Notes: generated by a model not told the origin, from the letters alone. Numbered from the stretch's first letter, positions 40,161 through 49,617 are shown. The stretch is 64,000 bases of DNA from DASPGQ01 sp035457705 (GCA_035457705.1 DATIBD010000114.1:110363-174362); one strand, 5' to 3'. Translations and numbers: made by a program.

Positions 40161-41840
40161 ATGTTCCAACACGTCCTATTGGTCGCACTGTTCCTGTCCC
40201 AGCCACGCGCTGTTACCGACGAGCGGCTCGAGAAGCCGGAAGCCGAGAACTGGCTCATGTACCGCGGAAACTACGCCGGGTGGGGCTTCAGCCCACTCGA
40301 CCAAATCCACCGCGGTAACGTCTCGAAGCTCATCCCGGTTTGGACGTTTTCCACGGGGGTCGCCGATGGGCACGAAGCGCCCCCGATCGTCAACGATGGC
40401 GTGCTCTACGTCACCACCCCGCAGAACCAGGTGCTCGCGTTCGAGGCGGCGTCCGGCGAGCTACTCTGGCGCTACCAACGACAGTTGCCCGACGACTTCC
40501 AGTCGATGCATCCGACGAACCGTGGAGTGGCCCTGTACGGTGATCGCGTCTATTTCGCAACCTCCGACGCCATGGTGGTGGCCCTCGATGCGGCCACCGG
40601 CGAAGTGGTATGGGAGACCGCGGTCGAGGACTATCGGAAGGGTTATTACATGACGCTCGCGCCCCTGGTTGCTCGGGGGAAGATCCTGGTCGGTGCGTCG
40701 GGCGGTGAGTTCGGGATACGCGGATTCGTTCAAGCCTTGGACGCAAGAACGGGGGCGCTCGCCTGGAAGACCTACACGATCCCGGGACCGGGCGAGGCGG
40801 GTCACGATACCTGGCCCGGGGAGACCTGGCGCACGGGGGGCGCACCAGTTTGGATCACCGGAAGCTTCGAGCCCGAGGAGAACACCACGTATTGGGGAAC
40901 GGGCAATGCGGCCCCCTGGATGGGCGACGCTCGGCCGGGCGACAATCTTTACTCGAGCTCCGTCGTTGCCATCGAAGCGGATTCCGGAAAGCTCACCGGC
41001 CATCATCAATATCATTGGAACGACTCTTGGGATTGGGACGAGGTCTCGGCGCCCCTCATCATCGACGTCGAAAGAGAAGGCCGAATCGTCCCGAGCCTCG
41101 TCCATCCGGCGCGCAACGGCTACCTCTGGCTCCTGGAACGTCGTGCCGGCACAATCTCCTTCGTCGCCGCCTGGCCATACGTGTTTCAGGACGTATTCGC
41201 CTCGCTCGATCCCAAGACGGGCCGACCCGAGTACCACCCTGAAAAGAAGCCCGCCACCGATCGGTCGGCGACGTTTTGCCCGTCGCACTGGGGCGGGAAG
41301 AACTGGCCCCCCGCGGCCTACAATCCAGAGACCAGGCTCCTCTACGTCCCCGCCAACGAGAACCTCTGCGTCACGATGGAAGGCGAGAAAGTGGCTTATT
41401 CCCCCGGCGAGCGCTTCATGGGCGTGCGCGTCCAGCGGAACCGTGGGCTCACGCTTCGAGAGGGAGCGACTCACGTGGGTGAGCTCCAGGCATGGAACCT
41501 CAGCCGGGGGCAAAGGGTTTGGACCAAGACGTTCGACTCGGTCAACTGGGGTGGTGTTCTGACGACCGGCGGAGGGCTCGTCTTTGCGGGCGGAACGAGT
41601 GACCGTTTTTTCCGAGCGTTCGATGCGGAGACGGGAGAGCTCTTGTGGCAGCAACGAACGAGCTCGGGCATCACCGGCATTCCCTCTTCGTTCGCGGTCG
41701 ACGGCGTTCAATACGTGGCGGTCCAGGCCGGCTGGGGCATCGACGCCCACAAGATGCAGTCCGGATTGGATATGCTGCGCGGTAAGCCAACAGACGTTCC
41801 GCAAGGAGGAGTGCTCTGGGTGTTTGCCCTGCGGGAGTAG
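40161..41840 (+). CDS. PQQ-dependent alcohol dehydrogenase with lanthanide-type metal site
   Basis: The 559-residue quinoprotein has a possible short leader and the eight-bladed propeller W motifs, for example GELLWRYQRQ, GEVVWETAV and GELLWQQRTS. ENWLMYRGNYAGWGFSPLDQI is the usual family start. Metal ligands fit Glu183 (SGGEFG), Asn249 (GTGNAAPW) and the catalytic Asp291. The extra Asp293 (WDWD) marks lanthanide-dependent XoxF- or ExaF-like enzymes. The vicinal Cys-Cys pair of MxaF is not visible. It oxidises an alcohol in the periplasm with electrons passed to a cytochrome; no cytochrome domain is fused here and no PQQ biosynthesis gene is near. Confidence 0.85.
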   Translation: MFQHVLLVALFLSQPRAVTDERLEKPEAENWLMYRGNYAGWGFSPLDQIHRGNVSKLIPVWTFSTGVADGHEAPPIVNDGVLYVTTPQNQVLAFEAASGELLWRYQRQLPDDFQSMHPTNRGVALYGDRVYFATSDAMVVALDAATGEVVWETAVEDYRKGYYMTLAPLVARGKILVGASGGEFGIRGFVQALDARTGALAWKTYTIPGPGEAGHDTWPGETWRTGGAPVWITGSFEPEENTTYWGTGNAAPWMGDARPGDNLYSSSVVAIEADSGKLTGHHQYHWNDSWDWDEVSAPLIIDVEREGRIVPSLVHPARNGYLWLLERRAGTISFVAAWPYVFQDVFASLDPKTGRPEYHPEKKPATDRSATFCPSHWGGKNWPPAAYNPETRLLYVPANENLCVTMEGEKVAYSPGERFMGVRVQRNRGLTLREGATHVGELQAWNLSRGQRVWTKTFDSVNWGGVLTTGGGLVFAGGTSDRFFRAFDAETGELLWQQRTSSGITGIPSSFAVDGVQYVAVQAGWGIDAHKMQSGLDMLRGKPTDVPQGGVLWVFALRE

Positions 41841-41854
41841 TCTTCTCTTGTGCC

Positions 41855-41951
41855 CAATGCCGTTGCGGGACCCGTGATCGATCGAGCCGCCACGGCTCGG
41901 GCTGCTTACGGCGCGGCCAGCGCGCCGGGCTCGCTCCGCTCGCGCAGGCTG
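41855..41951 (+). repeat. Dispersed intergenic repeat (family 1), short form
   Basis: This copy includes AATGCCGTTGCGGGACCCGT, the inverted pair AGCCG/CGGCT, CGGGCTGCTTACGG, the stem CGGCGCG-gccag-CGCGCCG (41909-41927) and CTCGCTCCGCTCGCGCAGG. The copy at 49652-49885 on the other strand has the same two ends with an extra internal part. The stems could form hairpins and may also help end transcription of the PQQ gene. Confidence 0.6.
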
Positions 41952-41997
41952 GACTGTACTTTTTCATCAGCCTGCTGAGCGAAACGGTACCGATCCG

Positions 41998-42180
41998 CTA
42001 CGACCGTCGGAAGAAGTAGCGTAACAACATATAAACCCAATAAATCACGATCGAGACGGCGAGTGCCCTTCCCAGCTCGCGTAGTTTGTCCTTCCATCTC
42101 TTCTTGCGATCTGGGGGCGTCAGTGCGTACACGACGCTGATAACGAGCGCGAGAATGACGAGAGTGCGAGCGCGAAACAC
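41998..42180 (-). CDS. Small membrane protein of 60 residues
   Basis: From a GTG at 42180 preceded by GGAG 8 bases upstream, the frame encodes one helix (TLVILALVISVVYAL), a basic loop (PPDRKKRWKDKLREL) and a second helix (ALAVSIVIYWVYMLLRYFF). It begins 4 bases after the rapA stop and is probably translated from the same message. No family was recognised. A longer reading of the same frame runs inside rapA and is rejected. Confidence 0.5.
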   Translation of the reverse strand: MFRARTLVILALVISVVYALTPPDRKKRWKDKLRELGRALAVSIVIYWVYMLLRYFFRRS

Positions 42181-42184
42181 TCTT

Positions 42185-44875
42185 TCAGCTCCGAACAGCG
42201 GCCGGCGTGATTCGGATATAGCGCATGGCATCCAAACGAAGCCGGGCCGCTCCGATGACCTCGTCGAGAAGCGCCGCCGCCTGCTCCACCCGCGCAATCT
42301 CCTCGGGCCGAACGTGGTCGTTGATCGCCTGAAGCGATCGGAGCCTTCGAAGCTCGCCCCCCATCGACTCTCGCATCTCGGCGAGGCCCGAGGCGACGAG
42401 AGCGGGAGCGCGCTTCTCCGCGATGCGGGTTGCCCTTTCGACGAGACCGGGCAGCTCCCTCTCCCCAAAACTGCCCCGAGCGTCACGAAGTCGCCCGGCG
42501 AGGTCCGCGCCTGAATAGAGATCGGTTACCTCACGGCCGAGATCGTCGACGACGATTCGCACCGGGGTAGGCGGCAGGAATCGATCGACGTAGAGTCCCG
42601 GAGGGGCCACGACTTCCAGAATGAAAACGGCCTCCAGCAGGAGCTCTGACTCGCGCGGGTCCCCGAGCAGCGCGCGCGCGCAGTTCCCATGCTCGCCTCC
42701 GAGAAGGAGCTCCAGAACCCCCGTGGTCATCGGGTGATCCCAAGTCAGAAAGTCGAGCTCACCTTGGTGAGTCGCCTTGTCGCGGTCGCAGGTCATGCCG
42801 ACTTCGTCGGCGCGGAGCCCGGGGAGCGCTTCCACGACGAGCCCGCTTCCCTGACGGAAGAGGAAGGTTCGCCGGCCAATCTCTTCGAGCTCCACGCCGA
42901 GGTAGTCGAGAGCGTCTTCGATCCAGCGATCGAGCGCATGGTCCTCGTCCCACCTTCCAATCTCCTCCATGAGCCTGAGGGCTCGAGCGGGCCGGAACGA
43001 GCCGAGCTCGAGCAGGCGGTCGCGACCGGCTTCGAGCTCACGATGCATTCGCTCGCAAAACCGACGCGTGTCTTCGAGAAACGCCTCGAAGGAGGTGAGA
43101 CTCGCCGAGCTCGACTCCGCCCCCGGCTCGAGCGGGAAGTCGTGCAGCCGCTCGACCAGCGGATCGAAAAAGGAGCCGCTCGGCGGGCTCTTTTCGAACG
43201 CTTCCAGTCCTTCGTGAAACCACCGGAAAATTCGCTCCTCGGCGCTTCCCTCCACGATGGGAACGTGGATCTCGATGGTTTCGGTCTGGCCAATCCGGTA
43301 GAGCCTTCCGATGCGTTGCTCGAGAAGCTCGGGGCTCGAGGGCAAATCGAAGAGCACGAGATGGTGGGCGAACTGGAAGTTGCGCCCTTCGCTTCCGATT
43401 TCCGAGCACAGGAGCACCTGTGCGCCGCCGGACTCGGCGAACCAGGCCGCCTGGCGATCTCGTTCACGCAGAGAAAGACCTTCGTGAAACACCCCTGCGG
43501 TGATGCTCCTCGTCTGACGGAGCTCCTCGCTGACCGCGACCGCCGTCTCCCTCGAGCGGCAAATCATCAGCACCTTCTCCGGCGCGATGTCGCGAAGAAA
43601 CGCCGCCAACCAGGCGACACGGGGGTCTCGCTCGGGGTGCGGCGATGACTCGAGCCGATGAGGATGGACGCGCCTCGCGGGAAAACGATCGAGCACCTTT
43701 CTCGTGTTCCGGAACACCACCCGGCCGGGCCCGTGCCGATCGACCAGATCCTCGAGAGACGTCACTCCGCCGAGACGGCGCGTTTCTGAAGCGCTCAGGG
43801 ATTGTCCGTCCATCAGCCGCCCCGCCAGCTTCGCAACGTCGTGAAATTTCTCGGCGTCTCGACGATATCGCCCGAGGCTCGAGTATCGGTCCGGATCGAG
43901 AAGCTTCAGCCTGGCGAAATGACTTTCCTCCCCGAGCTGCTCCGGGGTGGCGGTCAAAAGAAGAACACCGGGCGCCTGGGAGGCGATTCGCTCCACGAGT
44001 CGATATTCGGGCCCGGGTGCGTCCTCGGACCATCTGAGATGATGTGCCTCGTCGACGACCAGCATGTCCCATCCGGCTGACGCGGCGTGCTCGCTGCGCT
44101 CGGGTACCGAGGCGAGGAGCTCGAGGCTCGATATGGCGGTCTCGATCCCTGCAAAGGGATTCTCACCTACCGACGTAACGACCTCCTGATAATAGCTCTC
44201 GTCGACGAGCGTGAAGGAAAGATGAAAGCGACGGTACATCTCGACGAACCACTGATGCACGAGCGATTCCGGCACGAGAATCAGGACCCGGCTCATCTGC
44301 CCGCTCCGCAAAAGGCGATGCAGCACCAGACCGGCTTCGATCGTTTTCCCGAGACCGACTTCATCGGCCAGGAGCGCCCGGGGAAAGGGTCGGGAGGCGA
44401 CCTCGTGGCTGATGTAGAGTTGATGAGGAATGAGCTCGATGCGACCTCCCAGAAACCCTCGCGCGGGCGATTTGAGATATCGGTGCCGGAGCTCGTGCGA
44501 GCGGAGTCGCAGGTCGAAGATCCGGCTCCGGTCGCAGATCCCGGCCTGGAGCCGGTCGACCGGTGTGCTGAAACTGAGGCGACCCGAGAGAGCCGTTTCC
44601 GCCAAGCCGAACTCCGGACCTCGATAGAACACGAGGCCACCTCTTTCTTCCACCGCCTCGATGCGAAAGCGCTTTCCGGCGTGGTCGAAAACTTCATCCC
44701 CGACCCGATAGACCACCCGCTTGATTGGGGCAGTCGCCGATGCGTAACGGCGAACGGTGGCGCTTGCGGGGAAACGAACGACGATGTGGCGACCCTCGAC
44801 ACCTTCGACGAGCCCCAAACCCAACTCCGGTTCCGCCTCGCTGACGAAGCGCTGACCGACGACGTACGTCGTCAT
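42185..44875 (-). CDS. rapA: RapA/HepA-like SNF2 helicase, RNA polymerase recycling factor
   Basis: The 896-residue ATPase has an N-terminal Tudor-like region (MTTYVVGQRFVSEAEPELGLG) and a SWI2/SNF2 core with Walker A ADEVGLGKTIEAG, the DEAH box VVDEAHHLRW and motif III LLLTATP. Helicase motifs V and VI appear as CSEIGSEGRNFQFAHHLVLFDLP and EQRIGRLYRIGQTE. The C-terminal part is RapA-like. RapA binds RNA polymerase and helps release it from stalled or post-termination complexes. It is slightly shorter than the E. coli protein (968). The ATG at 44875 was chosen for the family start. A 60-residue membrane protein follows. Confidence 0.9.
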   Translation of the reverse strand: MTTYVVGQRFVSEAEPELGLGLVEGVEGRHIVVRFPASATVRRYASATAPIKRVVYRVGDEVFDHAGKRFRIEAVEERGGLVFYRGPEFGLAETALSGRLSFSTPVDRLQAGICDRSRIFDLRLRSHELRHRYLKSPARGFLGGRIELIPHQLYISHEVASRPFPRALLADEVGLGKTIEAGLVLHRLLRSGQMSRVLILVPESLVHQWFVEMYRRFHLSFTLVDESYYQEVVTSVGENPFAGIETAISSLELLASVPERSEHAASAGWDMLVVDEAHHLRWSEDAPGPEYRLVERIASQAPGVLLLTATPEQLGEESHFARLKLLDPDRYSSLGRYRRDAEKFHDVAKLAGRLMDGQSLSASETRRLGGVTSLEDLVDRHGPGRVVFRNTRKVLDRFPARRVHPHRLESSPHPERDPRVAWLAAFLRDIAPEKVLMICRSRETAVAVSEELRQTRSITAGVFHEGLSLRERDRQAAWFAESGGAQVLLCSEIGSEGRNFQFAHHLVLFDLPSSPELLEQRIGRLYRIGQTETIEIHVPIVEGSAEERIFRWFHEGLEAFEKSPPSGSFFDPLVERLHDFPLEPGAESSSASLTSFEAFLEDTRRFCERMHRELEAGRDRLLELGSFRPARALRLMEEIGRWDEDHALDRWIEDALDYLGVELEEIGRRTFLFRQGSGLVVEALPGLRADEVGMTCDRDKATHQGELDFLTWDHPMTTGVLELLLGGEHGNCARALLGDPRESELLLEAVFILEVVAPPGLYVDRFLPPTPVRIVVDDLGREVTDLYSGADLAGRLRDARGSFGERELPGLVERATRIAEKRAPALVASGLAEMRESMGGELRRLRSLQAINDHVRPEEIARVEQAAALLDEVIGAARLRLDAMRYIRITPAAVRS

Positions 44876-44885
44876 GGCGCTTATC

Positions 44886-45542
44886 TTATCGTGGGGACCG
44901 AATGCTCCTAGTAACGGGCCGCGCGAGGATGACGAGATCGCCGCTCCCACGGCGGCCGATGCGAAATGGTCCTCGTCCGACGGGGGCAAATCCCCAGGCC
45001 TTGAAGAAATCGATCGCGTTGGAGTTACCGGCCCAGGCGGAAACGAAGAGACTCTCGTGGCCGAGGTGTTTCGCGAGTTCTACGGCGCTCCGGATGAGTG
45101 CCGAGCCGACACCGATTCGCATCCAATCTGGCGCCACGTACACGCCCCGAAGCTCGAGAGGCCGACCCCCACGGACCTGAAGCGGTATCGTTCCCGATTG
45201 GAGCTGGGCAAAGCCCGTAATGGTGCGATCCCAGATGGCTACCAGCCAGCGTGAGTCCGGCTCAGCGACCACGCGCTTCAGTTCTTCTTCGTCGAAGCGC
45301 GTGGCGACATCCCGAGCCATGTCCCAGGGGTCGAGCAGACTCGCATGAGCGTGCCGGAACGCACGAGCGCCAATCGCAGCCATCGCCGCGGCGTCCTCCG
45401 ATGTGGCTTCCCGTACCAGGAGACCCGTGGCCTCGTCTCGAAACAGGTAGCGGAGCGTCGTGTCGGAGAGCGTGTCGGCGCCATCCCCACCCGAAACTTG
45501 CACCTCTTCGATCGCCTGTCGGACCCATTCTTTCCACATCAC
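44886..45542 (-). CDS. GNAT family N-acetyltransferase
   Basis: The 218-residue protein carries a GNAT domain in its second half: LVREATSEDAAAMAAIG begins the fold, GVYVAPDWMRIGVGSALIRSAV is the acetyl-CoA-binding motif A (RIGVGSA in place of Q/R-x-x-G-x-G/A), and SNAIDFFKAWGFAPVG is motif B. The N-terminal 40 residues are extra. The substrate may be a small amine or protein N-terminus, but is unknown. It lies 10 bases upstream of rapA on the same strand and may be cotranscribed. Confidence 0.82.
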   Translation of the reverse strand: MMWKEWVRQAIEEVQVSGGDGADTLSDTTLRYLFRDEATGLLVREATSEDAAAMAAIGARAFRHAHASLLDPWDMARDVATRFDEEELKRVVAEPDSRWLVAIWDRTITGFAQLQSGTIPLQVRGGRPLELRGVYVAPDWMRIGVGSALIRSAVELAKHLGHESLFVSAWAGNSNAIDFFKAWGFAPVGRGPFRIGRRGSGDLVILARPVTRSIRSPR

Positions 45543-45613
45543 ACTCGATTCTACGCACGATTGCCCCGGATCCCGCCACCTGCGGCGCGAATTCGGTTAT
45601 CCTCTCCCATGGC

Positions 45614-46945
45614 ATGCTCCGCGGAACCCTGGGTCTCGCGCTCACGGCGACACTCGCCGGATGCGAGGCCGAGATTGTTCCCGACAAGTACCTGCCAACG
45701 AGCGCGCACGATGGCTACCGCCATGCTTTGTCGGAAGCCGAGCTGCTCGATACCGCCCTGGGACGCGACTGGACGCAGGCGGCAGACAATGCCCTCCGAT
45801 CGCCCGTAGCGATCCGCCCTCCCTTTCGCGAGTCGTTCTATATCGACCGCTCGGATGCTTTCGCTACCGGCTACCGCTTTTCGGTGAAGCGAGGCCAGCG
45901 GATCGAGGTCAAGCTCGACCTGGCGCCCCCATCCGACTGGCGGTTGTTCTTGGACCTGTTTCGCGTCGGGGACGAGCAAGGTGCGGCCCCGGTGCACGTT
46001 GCCAGCGGGGGCGAGGGTGACCTCCGGCTCGCCTTCGAGCCGAGGCGGGATGGAGACTATGTGGTTCGGATCCAGTCCGAGCTGCTGCGCGGTGGTAGCT
46101 GCACAGTCGAGATCAGGAACGTCGCATCGCTCGAGTTCCCCGTCTCCGGTCACGACACCAGCTCCATTGGAAGCCGGTTCGGCGCCTCACGCGAAGGCGG
46201 GCGCCGTGAGCACCATGGTGTGGACATCTTCGCGCCTCGCCACACCGAGGTTCGTGCCACATCGAGAGCGCGAGTACGCCGCGTCGACGACTGGAGGCTA
46301 GGCGGACGCGTGATATGGCTCGAAGATCCAGAACGAGATTTGCGCATATATTTCGCGCACCTCGAAACTCAAGAAGCGATCGAAGGGACCTGGGTCGTGC
46401 CCGGGCAGCGGATTGGAACGGTGGGAAACAGCGGAAACGCACGTTCGACGCCTCCCCACCTCCATTTCGGTGTTTACGCACAACGTGAGGGGCCCATCGA
46501 TCCCTACCATTTCTTGTACCAGCCTCACCGAGACCCTCCGTCGATCACAGTGGATCTGGACGCTCTCGGCACGTGGGTGCGAACCAAGCGAACGGGCGCG
46601 CGACTCAAGCTCACGTACTACAACGAAAGACCTCTCGAGGAGCTTGGAGGCACGACACCTCTTCTCGTCACCGGCGGCACGGGACGCGACTACCGAGTCG
46701 AGCTTCCCAATGGAATGATTGGCTACGTCGCCGCCGGGGAGATCGAAGCGATCGAGACGTCCCTCCAATCGGTCCAGCTTACGAAAGCGCAGCTCACTCG
46801 AGATCGGCCTTCGGGCGACGCAGCCGTGGTGCGACGCCTCGATGCCGGAAGCCAACTGAACATCTTCGCAACCTATGACGGATACGCTCTCGTTTCGGTG
46901 AATGACCGCCGAGCCGAGTGGCTATCTGACGGTTCGCTTCAATGA
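45614..46945 (+). CDS. M23 (LytM) peptidase domain lipoprotein
   Basis: The 443-residue protein has a lipobox (LALTATLAGC), an N-terminal beta-rich region (about 80-170) and a LytM domain. The metal motifs are EHHGVDIFAP (H-x3-D) and PPHLHFGVY (HxH). Between them GRVIWLEDPERDLRIYFAHL fits the fold. A C-terminal SH3-like stretch (LLVTGGTGRDYRVELPNGMIGYV) probably binds peptidoglycan. It may cleave peptide bridges in the wall or outer-membrane-linked peptidoglycan during growth. The ATG at 45614 starts the signal directly. Confidence 0.85.
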   Translation: MLRGTLGLALTATLAGCEAEIVPDKYLPTSAHDGYRHALSEAELLDTALGRDWTQAADNALRSPVAIRPPFRESFYIDRSDAFATGYRFSVKRGQRIEVKLDLAPPSDWRLFLDLFRVGDEQGAAPVHVASGGEGDLRLAFEPRRDGDYVVRIQSELLRGGSCTVEIRNVASLEFPVSGHDTSSIGSRFGASREGGRREHHGVDIFAPRHTEVRATSRARVRRVDDWRLGGRVIWLEDPERDLRIYFAHLETQEAIEGTWVVPGQRIGTVGNSGNARSTPPHLHFGVYAQREGPIDPYHFLYQPHRDPPSITVDLDALGTWVRTKRTGARLKLTYYNERPLEELGGTTPLLVTGGTGRDYRVELPNGMIGYVAAGEIEAIETSLQSVQLTKAQLTRDRPSGDAAVVRRLDAGSQLNIFATYDGYALVSVNDRRAEWLSDGSLQ

Positions 46946-47256
46946 ACGCTACAGTCCCCGCGAACCCGACGTCGAGCGGCAGTCCAAAGGTGCAGTGTTT
47001 CCCCCACGCGACCCCCCCGCCACCTCTTTGATGACAAGGGCCTTGACGCTTGGATGGGGCCCGTGCCATCCTACGGGGTATCCGCTAATCAATTGGGGGG
47101 GCGGAGTCTTCGGCTAGGGCGCTCATGTGCTTTAGCGTCCCATCAGCTCACGGTCAAGGGCCGTGTCCCCGTCCCGGTCCACACGCTTCGAGTTTCATCT
47201 CAGTGCGTGGCGCGTTTCGCCGTGCCGGCCGAGAAATGGTCAGCAGGAGCAACGAT
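46946..47256. other. 311-base noncoding region upstream of the phosphoesterase
   Basis: No conserved gene or known RNA was recognised. It contains a GGGGGGG run near 47095, a CACGG/CCGTG inverted repeat near 47150 and several GC-rich complementary segments, so a structured leader is possible. I checked for a cyclic-di-GMP riboswitch and did not find its core. Confidence 0.35.
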
Positions 47257-49617
47257 ATGGGTCACGGGATCAAAGGACGGGGGATCGTGCCCCGCTTCTT
47301 CGTCCTGGCACTGTTGTGCGTCAACCGAGCGTCGGCACAGGACGAGCCTCTCGTCTTCTCGGTCATTGGAGACGTTCCGTACTCGGCGAGCGAGAAGAGC
47401 GATCTCGAACAGCATCTGCTCAATCACAATTTGTTCAGCACCGCCGAGCTCTTCGTTCATCTCGGCGACATCAAATCCGGCGCGTCGGCCTGTATCGAAG
47501 CCCGATACGAGGATGTCGCCGTACTCTTGGACACTTTGGCCGTTCCCACCTTCATCGTCCCGGGCGACAACGAATGGACGGATTGTGCCGATCCCGGCGA
47601 GGCCTGGGCGTTCTGGGAGGCCCACTTCCTGAGACTGGAGCAGAACTACTGCGGGACACCGCCCGTCTCCGTTCAGCCGATCCGCCCGGAGAATTTCGCC
47701 TTCGCCAAGAGCGGCGTATTGTTCGTGGGTATCAACAAGGTCGGCGGAGTCGGTATCGGCCTCGAGGAACGGACCGCGCGCCTGCAGGATGACGCCGATT
47801 GGGTCACGCAACAATTCGAGGCTCATGCGAGCGCGGTTCGTGCGGCGGTCGTGCTCGCCCAGGCGTCCCCCCTGGGCAGCCCCTTCGTGGGCGCGTTTCG
47901 CGCCGCCGCGGCAGCCTTTGCCAAGCCGGTTCTCTACATTCATGGCGACGGGCACAGCTGGATCGACGACCAACCGTTTCCTGAGCAGAACATTCGGCGT
48001 GTACAGGTCGAGCGGGGTACGCTCGCCGCGCCTCCTGTTCAGGTGACCGTCACTACCGGAAGCCCGGCGGATTTCCTCGTCAATCGAGACCCCTGGCCCC
48101 CGGGTTCTCTTCCCTTCAACCGCGGGCCTTGCGTGGATGCGGGCCCCGATCTGACGGCGATCGTCGGAGAAGAAACGGAGCTCGAGGGTATGGCCACCGA
48201 CGACGGCGTACCTCTCGCCGGAAGCCTGACCGTCAGCTGGACTCAGATCAGCGGGCCAGATATCGCCATGCTCGACGAGCCGAGCTCTCCCACGACCGAC
48301 GCTTTCTTTGGTACCGAAGGTGTGTACGTCCTTCGCCTCACAGCCGACGACGGAGAGCTCTTCGCGACCGACACGGTGTCGATCAATGTAGTGCCCGGCA
48401 ACACCTCTCCCAGCGTGAGCATCACTTCTCCCGCGAACGGGTCGATATTTGTCGAGGCCGAAACGGTCACGATCACCGGCATCGCCTCGGATGCCGAGGA
48501 CGGCGATCTCACGGCGTCAATCAGCTGGGCCTCGAATCGAGATGGAGTTATCGGCTCGGGCGGCTCTGTTGCGACGACGTGGCTCTCGGCGGGAACGCAC
48601 GCGATCACAGCGGCCGTCACCGATAGTGGCGGGCTGACCACCAACGACACCATCGGGATCGTGATTTTGGCGGCGCCACCCAGCAATGGTGTCAACGTCG
48701 CTATCGATGACTTCCGGACCCTGCAAGGGACCGTCGGCGGAAGCTACGCGCTTACGCACGAGTTGGACGGCGTCCACGAGACTCTCACCGAGTCGGGCAC
48801 GAGCACCGGTGCGCTCGATCATACTTGGATCTTCAACGTGTCGCCGGGCGCGATCTATTCCTTCGTGATCCGCGCGTTCCACACTCCCAGTCCCGACGGG
48901 GACTCGTTCGCTTTCTACTATTCGAAGGACGATCTCAGCTACTCGTACATGCTCACGGTGACCACCACGGTCTCCGGTGGTCTTCCGCAGACGTTTCTTT
49001 TCGGTGAAGATATTTCCGGCCCGCTGTTCATACGGGTCGTCGACACGAACGCATCTCCCGGCAACGGGTCGCTCGACACTCTCTACGTAGACCACATGGT
49101 CATCCTGAGCTCGAACGATCCAATTGACATCACACCACCAGGGCCGCCGACTGGCCTGACGGTCGCCCGCGGAAACACCCTGGTCTCGCTCGACTGGGAC
49201 GACAACCTCGAGACGGACCTCACATCGTACCGTGTGTACCGTGCGAACGTGCCCGAAGGCCCTTACTCCGATATCGGGGTTGGACCGGTGCTGCAAAGCG
49301 CTTATGACGACAGCAGTGCGGCCAACGGCGTCACGTATTACTATTACGTAACGGCCGTGGACACGTACGGCAACGAGAGCTCGGCCAGCAGCCCCGCTCA
49401 GACACCCTGTATGGACGTCCTCTTTCTCACCGACCAGACTTTTACCAACACCGCCATCTTTGACGCCTGCACCACGGTATCTGCGGGTGCAAATTTTAAC
49501 GTGCTCTCTCCGGCAGATATTACTTTCAGAGCAGGGCATTCGGTCGTTCTCTCGAACGGTTTCTCCGTAGGACCAGGCGCACTGTTCAAGGCCATGATCC
49601 TTCAAGAAGGAAATTGA
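47257..49617 (+). CDS. Secreted metallophosphoesterase with PKD-like, FN3 and 3-coathanger-type C-terminus
   Basis: The 786-residue protein has a signal peptide (FFVLALLCVNRASA). Its calcineurin-like phosphoesterase domain shows IGDVPY, LGDIKSG, PGDNEW and HGDGHSW (about 33-260). Downstream are an Ig/PKD-like domain (DAGPDLTAIVGEETELEG), a second one (NTSPSVSITSPANGSIFVEA), a CUB/PPC-like beta domain, an FN3 domain (PPGPPTGLTVARGNTLVSLDW) and a final TFTNTAIFDACTTVSAGANF region. That last region resembles the 3-coathanger stack surface-anchor domain. AGGAG lies 7 bases before the ATG at 47257, which decides the start. A surface-displayed phosphatase or nuclease is likely. Confidence 0.8.
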   Translation: MGHGIKGRGIVPRFFVLALLCVNRASAQDEPLVFSVIGDVPYSASEKSDLEQHLLNHNLFSTAELFVHLGDIKSGASACIEARYEDVAVLLDTLAVPTFIVPGDNEWTDCADPGEAWAFWEAHFLRLEQNYCGTPPVSVQPIRPENFAFAKSGVLFVGINKVGGVGIGLEERTARLQDDADWVTQQFEAHASAVRAAVVLAQASPLGSPFVGAFRAAAAAFAKPVLYIHGDGHSWIDDQPFPEQNIRRVQVERGTLAAPPVQVTVTTGSPADFLVNRDPWPPGSLPFNRGPCVDAGPDLTAIVGEETELEGMATDDGVPLAGSLTVSWTQISGPDIAMLDEPSSPTTDAFFGTEGVYVLRLTADDGELFATDTVSINVVPGNTSPSVSITSPANGSIFVEAETVTITGIASDAEDGDLTASISWASNRDGVIGSGGSVATTWLSAGTHAITAAVTDSGGLTTNDTIGIVILAAPPSNGVNVAIDDFRTLQGTVGGSYALTHELDGVHETLTESGTSTGALDHTWIFNVSPGAIYSFVIRAFHTPSPDGDSFAFYYSKDDLSYSYMLTVTTTVSGGLPQTFLFGEDISGPLFIRVVDTNASPGNGSLDTLYVDHMVILSSNDPIDITPPGPPTGLTVARGNTLVSLDWDDNLETDLTSYRVYRANVPEGPYSDIGVGPVLQSAYDDSSAANGVTYYYYVTAVDTYGNESSASSPAQTPCMDVLFLTDQTFTNTAIFDACTTVSAGANFNVLSPADITFRAGHSVVLSNGFSVGPGALFKAMILQEGN

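Noticed and set aside
45251..45613. N-terminal extension of the M23 peptidase frame
   Set aside because: It overlaps the divergent GNAT gene and would hide the lipoprotein signal that starts at 45614.
46990..47220. Cyclic-di-GMP (GEMM) riboswitch before the phosphoesterase
   Set aside because: The GACGCAAAGCC core and the paired elements were not found on the plus strand; a partial GACGCTAAAGC on the minus strand points away from the gene.
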